From the IMG/VR virus record IMGVR_UViG_3300046167_000424, positions 1 to 28,463 of that record: a stretch of DNA of 28,463 nt; one strand, given 5' to 3'. This DNA comes from a virus. This document shows positions 24,545-28,463 of the stretch, piece after piece. A program made the translations under genes and the position numbers. The notes beneath the pieces were generated by a model. The model saw only the letters and a program-made list of their open reading frames with translations, was not told the origin of the DNA and made no database searches. Within the stretch, counting starts at the first letter, position 1. Each line of letters begins with the position of its first letter.

Positions 24545-24916
24545 ATGACCGTTGCAAAAGCGATGGACATTGACGAAGCAGAAGCAATTTTAAGAGCTCA
24601 ATACGGCTCAGCACAGGTATCTAACGCGTCATCTAAGGAGCTTAAACGCGATTTACTAATACTTGCGCGTAATCAACCTGGTTTGTTCTTAGATCTAGCT
24701 AACGATGATAACGTTATGCTGCGTAACATTGGCATTAAAGCTACTGAAACCGGTATTTTAACTTTATCACAAGATCAACGCACATTCACATATGCAAGTA
24801 ACGGTAGGAAACTATTGACGGTACCGTTTAATGAACATCCATATTCAGCTCTCGCTGCTTATTTTAAAACAGATGAGGGTATGGAAGTATTACGAGCCGT
24901 AGAAAAACAGCTATAA
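24545..24916 (+). CDS. Head-associated protein, C-terminal fragment (2 of 2)
   Basis: In its frame coding opens at about 24506, before the nominal ATG. The text is helical at first (AKAMDIDEAEAILRAQYGSA, then SSKELKRDLLILARNQP), then forms a small strand-rich end (GILTLSQDQRTFTYASNGRK). A hydrophobic C-terminus follows. It belongs to the gene starting at 24067 and its function is unknown. The stop is followed after 13 bases by a 14-bp hairpin. Confidence 0.55.
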   Translation: MTVAKAMDIDEAEAILRAQYGSAQVSNASSKELKRDLLILARNQPGLFLDLANDDNVMLRNIGIKATETGILTLSQDQRTFTYASNGRKLLTVPFNEHPYSALAAYFKTDEGMEVLRAVEKQL

Positions 24917-24929
24917 TACATATCTTTTT

Positions 24930-24963
24930 GTAATTAGGCTGCTGTAAAAAGCGGCCTAATTAC
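24930..24963 (+). terminator. 14-bp hairpin in the 71-base gap before the neck genes
   Basis: The arms 24930-24943 and 24950-24963 pair over 14 bp with a single G-T pair, around a GTAAAA loop. The stem is AT-rich outside and GC-rich toward the loop. A T run (CTTTTT) lies before it, and only TTAATAC follows, so it is a poor classical terminator on the + strand. It may be a weak terminator, an mRNA-stabilising stem for the upstream gene, or a processing site. Confidence 0.5.
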
Positions 24964-24987
24964 TTAATACACATAAACAAACACAAA

Positions 24988-25675
24988 ATGGCAGTAAGCG
25001 TAGATACAGTATACCAGAGAGTATTAGCTATCCTTAACAAAGAGCAAAGAGGGTACGTAACTCCTCAGGAATTTAACTTGTTTGCTAATCAAGCACAGTC
25101 TGATATTTTTGAGCAATACTTTTATGATATCAATCAGTTTGGCCGAATGCATGGTAATGACACCGAGTATTCAGACATGCTCAACTTATTAAACGAAAAG
25201 ATTAATATTTTTGAGAAGACTGGTAATATGACTTACTCAGCACCTAATTGGACAGTTCCTAGTGACCTTTACCGGTTAGGTACAATTATTTATAACAATA
25301 TTGAAGCAGAGCGTATTAATGCAAATGAGTACTTATATATTAATGCTTCACCGCTTACTAAACCTACAAACGATCGACCAATATTTGTAGCTAGTGCTGC
25401 AGGGTACAAAGTGTACGGAGCTGCAGCATTAACTTCAGGAGTATCGTGTAATTATATTAAAGTACCTGCAACAGTAGAGTGGGCTTACAACACGGTAGCC
25501 GGAAGAGCTGTATATAACGCAACAAACGCTACTAATTTTGAGTTACACGCTTCTGAAGAAACAGAATTAGTATTTAAAATACTACAATTAGCAGGGGCTT
25601 TCTATCAAAGAACTTCAGGTTTACCAGATCGGTAATCAAATGGAAGGACAGAACACACAACAAGAAAAAGCTTAA
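24988..25675 (+). CDS. Neck or head-completion protein with terminal frame break (about 228 aa)
   Basis: The start is after an A-rich leader (AAACAAACACAAA). Residues 1-80 are helical (SVDTVYQRVLAILNKEQRGY, then FANQAQSDIFEQYFYDINQF), followed by strand-rich text (NWTVPSDLYRLGTIIY; GVSCNYIKVPATVEW) and a closing helix (SEETELVFKILQLAGAFYQR). The uninterrupted frame stops at TAA 25633-25635. One surplus base near 25627 would give IGNQMEGQNTQQEKA with a stop at 25673-25675, four bases before the next ATG; that ending fits the family style better. A helix-beta-helix protein between capsid and stabilisation gene is typical of the neck/connector layer in crAss-like and related podoviruses. The role is inferred from position and pattern. 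Confidence 0.6.
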
Positions 25676-25678
25676 TAA

Positions 25679-26584
25679 ATGGGATTAATTAGTCAAACAC
25701 AAAAAGCCTATTACGAAGGTGCCGACGGCAATTGGAATAGTGGCGACGAAAATTACGGCGACTACCAGTTTATAAGCATTAAAGATATCATTAACAATTT
25801 CATCATTGCTTATGTTGGAGAAGATAAAGTCATTAGCAAAATTAAGCGCACGGATGTTGCATTTCATGCTCAGCGTGCTTTACAAGAGCTTTCCTTCGAT
25901 ATACTACCCTCAGAAAAAGCTTTAGAAATAGAGTTAGGGCCAGCCCTTGAGATGATTCTACCCCAAGATTACGTTAACTATGTTAAGTTCACTTGGTCTG
26001 ATGCTTCGGGTATTGAGCATGTGATCTATCCTACTCGCCATTCAAGCAACCCGAAAGCTATTGTTCAAGATAGTGACTACGAATATACTTTTGATGGCAG
26101 TGGGGAAAAGCAATACGCAAATAAATCTGAAACATTAAAAGCATTTGAAGGCGCTAGTGCTGCGGATAACAACAAAGCAGAGCTTAGCACAAGCGAACTG
26201 TTCAACTTGTATCGCCATGGCCGCCGTTATGGCTTAAACCCTGAGTTTGCTCAAAGCAACGGGGTTTTTTACATTGATAAACTAAAAGGTATCGCACACT
26301 TTAGCTCAGGCTTAGTGAACAAAGTCGTTACCCTTAAATACATAAGTGATAGCTTAGGAACTGATGAAGAAATGCGTGTGCATAAATTCGCAGAAGAAGC
26401 TGTATACAAATATCTCGCTCACGCTATTCTGGCTACAAGAGCAAATACTCAAGAATATTTAGTCGCGCGCTTTAAGAAAGAAGCGTTTGCAGCAAAAAGA
26501 GTTGCAAAACTCCGTATGTCTAACCTTAAGATTAGCGAAATTGCTCAAATTATGCGCAACCAGGCTAAATGGATTAAACACTAA
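25679..26584 (+). CDS. Neck/ring structural protein (301 aa)
   Basis: The text GDYQFISIKDIINNFIIAYV near residue 28, RTDVAFHAQRALQELSFDIL near 58, and LGPALEMILPQDYVNYVKFT near 86 form a conserved opening that I know from structural proteins of crAss-like and other Bacteroidota podoviruses, next to the stabilisation protein. There it makes up part of the ring or neck between portal and tail. The middle contains an insertion rich in Ala/Ser/Asn, then FNLYRHGRRYGLNPEFAQSN. The C-terminus is basic and helical (VARFKKEAFAAKRVAKLRMS, then IAQIMRNQAKWIKH). The gene is intact and starts four bases after the restored end of its neighbour. Confidence 0.72.
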   Translation: MGLISQTQKAYYEGADGNWNSGDENYGDYQFISIKDIINNFIIAYVGEDKVISKIKRTDVAFHAQRALQELSFDILPSEKALEIELGPALEMILPQDYVNYVKFTWSDASGIEHVIYPTRHSSNPKAIVQDSDYEYTFDGSGEKQYANKSETLKAFEGASAADNNKAELSTSELFNLYRHGRRYGLNPEFAQSNGVFYIDKLKGIAHFSSGLVNKVVTLKYISDSLGTDEEMRVHKFAEEAVYKYLAHAILATRANTQEYLVARFKKEAFAAKRVAKLRMSNLKISEIAQIMRNQAKWIKH

Positions 26585-26587
26585 TAC

Positions 26588-28463
26588 ATGCCAAAATTAG
26601 CACACAACTTTGTCCAGGGCAAAATGAACAAGGATCTTGATGAGAGACTTGTGCCCTCAGGCCAATATCGTGACGCTTTAAACATTCAGGTTTCAACATC
26701 TGAAGGTTCAGACGTCGGCGCTGTTGAGAATATATTAGGTAATACTAAGCTAAATAAGAAGTCGTCCTCTGTAAATTGGGCGGCTAATTTTGGTTTAACC
26801 TCTCCGCAGTGTATAGGTGCTGCTCGGGATACTCAAAATAATAAACTATACTGGTTTGTTACCTCAGCATCAGTTGATGCTATTTTAGAATATGACGAGG
26901 CTACAGGTTTTGTTGCACCTATATTAGTTGATACAGGCACAGTATTAAATTTTAACACAGCTAACTTTATAACCGGTGTTAATGTTTTTGAGGGGCTATT
27001 ATGCTGGACTGATAACTTAAATGAGCCTAGAAAAATATTAATATCTAGATTTAAAGCTGGTAGTACACAAAGTGGAACAAGTATAAACACTCATACGCAG
27101 GTGTATAGCAGACCGTTTGTTGCGTCTGATATTACTGTAATAAAGAAAAAGCCAAACGAAAGATTGCATTATGTTGCCGCTTCTTCTACAAGAACAGGTA
27201 ATGGTGTAGGGCTAGATAGAGTTACTACAGATAAAACTTTTGTAGAAACAGTAGGGGGGGAGAGAGTAACTATGGATATCGGTAGTGCTCGTACATTTAC
27301 AACTAGTGCTGCTCCTAATTGGCAAAACGGAGACATAATTACTTTACGAGCGTCAGAGTTTAATAACGACAGAAATGCAGACGATAACTACGAAGTGCGA
27401 ATGCAGCTTACAGCTAATCCTTCTGGTACGGGATTAAAGTTTATTAATGCTAAAATACTATCTATATCTTCAGATATGCCAGATATAGAGCTAACTTGGG
27501 AGTGTGAGCTACAAGAAGACCCGCCTATGTTCGAGTTTTCTTTTCCTAGATTTGCTTATAGATGGAAATATGTAGATGGCGAGATATCAGCTTTTTCGCC
27601 ATGGACTAATGCTATTTTTGTTCCCGGCCCTTTTGAGTACGGCAGCTATGATGCTTATAATGAAGGGATGATTAATAATCTGCGCAAGCTTACTTTAAGC
27701 GGATTTGAAACCCCACCAGCAGATGTGGATAGAGTTGAAATATTATATAAAGATTCTTCTGAAAACATAATTTATAGAATAGAGGATAAACCAAAATCAG
27801 TGTCTTCTGTATCAATTACATCAGAGGTAGCTGTAAACGTTATAGATTCTAACCAGATACTTAGACCATATGATAATGTGCCCCTTAAAGCTTTAGCTCA
27901 AGAAGTAATTGGTAATCGTTTAGTATATGGTAATTATGTTCAGCAAAATAACGTAGGAGATGAAGTTGATCTAACTACTAATTTGCAGTCAAACAATATA
28001 ACTACGGTTAAAACACCAGAAGAAAGTGTTAAGTCTTTAAGGGACTACCAGATAGGAGTTGTATATATTGACGAGCATGGAAGAGAAACACCAGTTTTTA
28101 CAAATAGCTACTCTACGGTAAAGATAGGTATAGACAAAGCTTCTAAAGTGAATAAGCTTAAGGCTAGAGTAGAAAATGACTCCCCTGGATTATGGGCAAA
28201 GCATTTTAAATACTATGTAAAAGAAACCTCAAACGAGTACTATAATGTTTCGCTTGACCGGTATTATGCTGACCCTGACGGTTTTATGTGGTTATCTATA
28301 CCTAGTGCTGAAAGAAATAAAGTACAAGATGGAGATTTCTTAATACTTAAGAAACAACATAACACAGATCTTCCTGTTACTTCCGAAGCTAAGTTTAAAG
28401 TCTTAGACATAAGTAATGAAGCACCAGATGCTGTTGCTGTAAAACGCAAGTTTAAATCTTTAG
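26588..28463 (+). CDS. Large stabilisation/tail-hub-like protein, N-terminal 625 residues (partial)
   Basis: ATG 26588 opens a frame with no stop to the end of the window. The start HNFVQGKMNKDLDERLVPSG and then YRDALNIQVSTSEGSDVGAV is the characteristic N-terminus of the stabilisation (tail-tubular-like) proteins of crAss-like and other Bacteroidota podoviruses. The rest is beta-rich. It contains WFVTSASVDAILEYDEATG-like propeller text, a W-T-D-N-L-N-E-P-R motif near residue 139, FPRFAYRWKYVDGEISAFSP near residue 318, and an LAQEVIGNRLVYGNYVQQNN stretch near residue 437. The YxxDGExSxFS pattern is typical of this family. It probably forms the tail hub below the portal, linking neck to adhesins. 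No frame break occurs in the 1.9 kb seen. The C-terminus is missing. Confidence 0.78.
   Translation, partial: MPKLAHNFVQGKMNKDLDERLVPSGQYRDALNIQVSTSEGSDVGAVENILGNTKLNKKSSSVNWAANFGLTSPQCIGAARDTQNNKLYWFVTSASVDAILEYDEATGFVAPILVDTGTVLNFNTANFITGVNVFEGLLCWTDNLNEPRKILISRFKAGSTQSGTSINTHTQVYSRPFVASDITVIKKKPNERLHYVAASSTRTGNGVGLDRVTTDKTFVETVGGERVTMDIGSARTFTTSAAPNWQNGDIITLRASEFNNDRNADDNYEVRMQLTANPSGTGLKFINAKILSISSDMPDIELTWECELQEDPPMFEFSFPRFAYRWKYVDGEISAFSPWTNAIFVPGPFEYGSYDAYNEGMINNLRKLTLSGFETPPADVDRVEILYKDSSENIIYRIEDKPKSVSSVSITSEVAVNVIDSNQILRPYDNVPLKALAQEVIGNRLVYGNYVQQNNVGDEVDLTTNLQSNNITTVKTPEESVKSLRDYQIGVVYIDEHGRETPVFTNSYSTVKIGIDKASKVNKLKARVENDSPGLWAKHFKYYVKETSNEYYNVSLDRYYADPDGFMWLSIPSAERNKVQDGDFLILKKQHNTDLPVTSEAKFKVLDISNEAPDAVAVKRKFKSL

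Overview
The window is a contiguous piece of a tailed double-stranded DNA phage genome, with every recognisable gene on the + strand and almost no non-coding sequence. The host is most likely a marine or aquatic member of the Bacteroidota. This is inferred from three things. Gene starts lack Shine-Dalgarno sequences and follow A- or AT-rich leaders. The portal, neck and stabilisation-type proteins have the composition of crAss-like and related Bacteroidota podoviruses. Several small proteins carry SPFK / TPMKKGYFK-type motifs that I associate with phages of that phylum. No taxonomy marker was tested by search.

Layout, left to right. (1) 1-9573: a tail-fibre/adhesin array of about five proteins: a truncated C-terminus, a 531-residue fibre, a 1093-residue fibre with six GxVGIGT repeats, a fibre of about 1131 residues broken by one frame shift, and a LamG-lectin-like adhesin. 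(2) 9573-10418: a 39-residue protein, a probable holin and an unknown 94-residue protein. (3) 10443-12252: a phage GroEL chaperonin followed by an overlapping GroES-like protein. (4) 12249-16735: small, translationally coupled genes, including an HExxH metallopeptidase candidate, a Cys-rich microprotein, basic and coiled-coil proteins, a two-barrel GroES-like candidate, and a small protein just before the terminase. (5) 16735-24916: the packaging and head module: large terminase, portal, scaffold candidate, major capsid protein with a UUCG-loop terminator, and a head-associated protein. (6) 24988-28463: neck/ring-type proteins and the start of a large stabilisation/tail protein that runs off the end.

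Together the genes form the late (virion and lysis) half of a phage. TerL packages DNA through the portal into a capsid assembled on the scaffold. The neck and stabilisation proteins close the head and join the tail. The fibres bind the cell and the holin-like protein takes part in lysis. The GroEL/GroES-like set presumably folds phage structural proteins.

About sixteen single-base frame breaks interrupt genes that must be intact in a viable phage (terminase, portal, scaffold, capsid and others). In each case the reading continues in another frame without loss of protein sense, and many breaks are an extra G beside a G. I read these as uncorrected long-read indels, not gene decay or programmed frameshifts. 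For the large broken genes, fragments are listed separately so that coordinates match what the sequence encodes; the reconstructed gene is described in the text. There is no gene-free stretch longer than 300 bases, and I saw no tRNA, CRISPR, integrase or insertion sequence.
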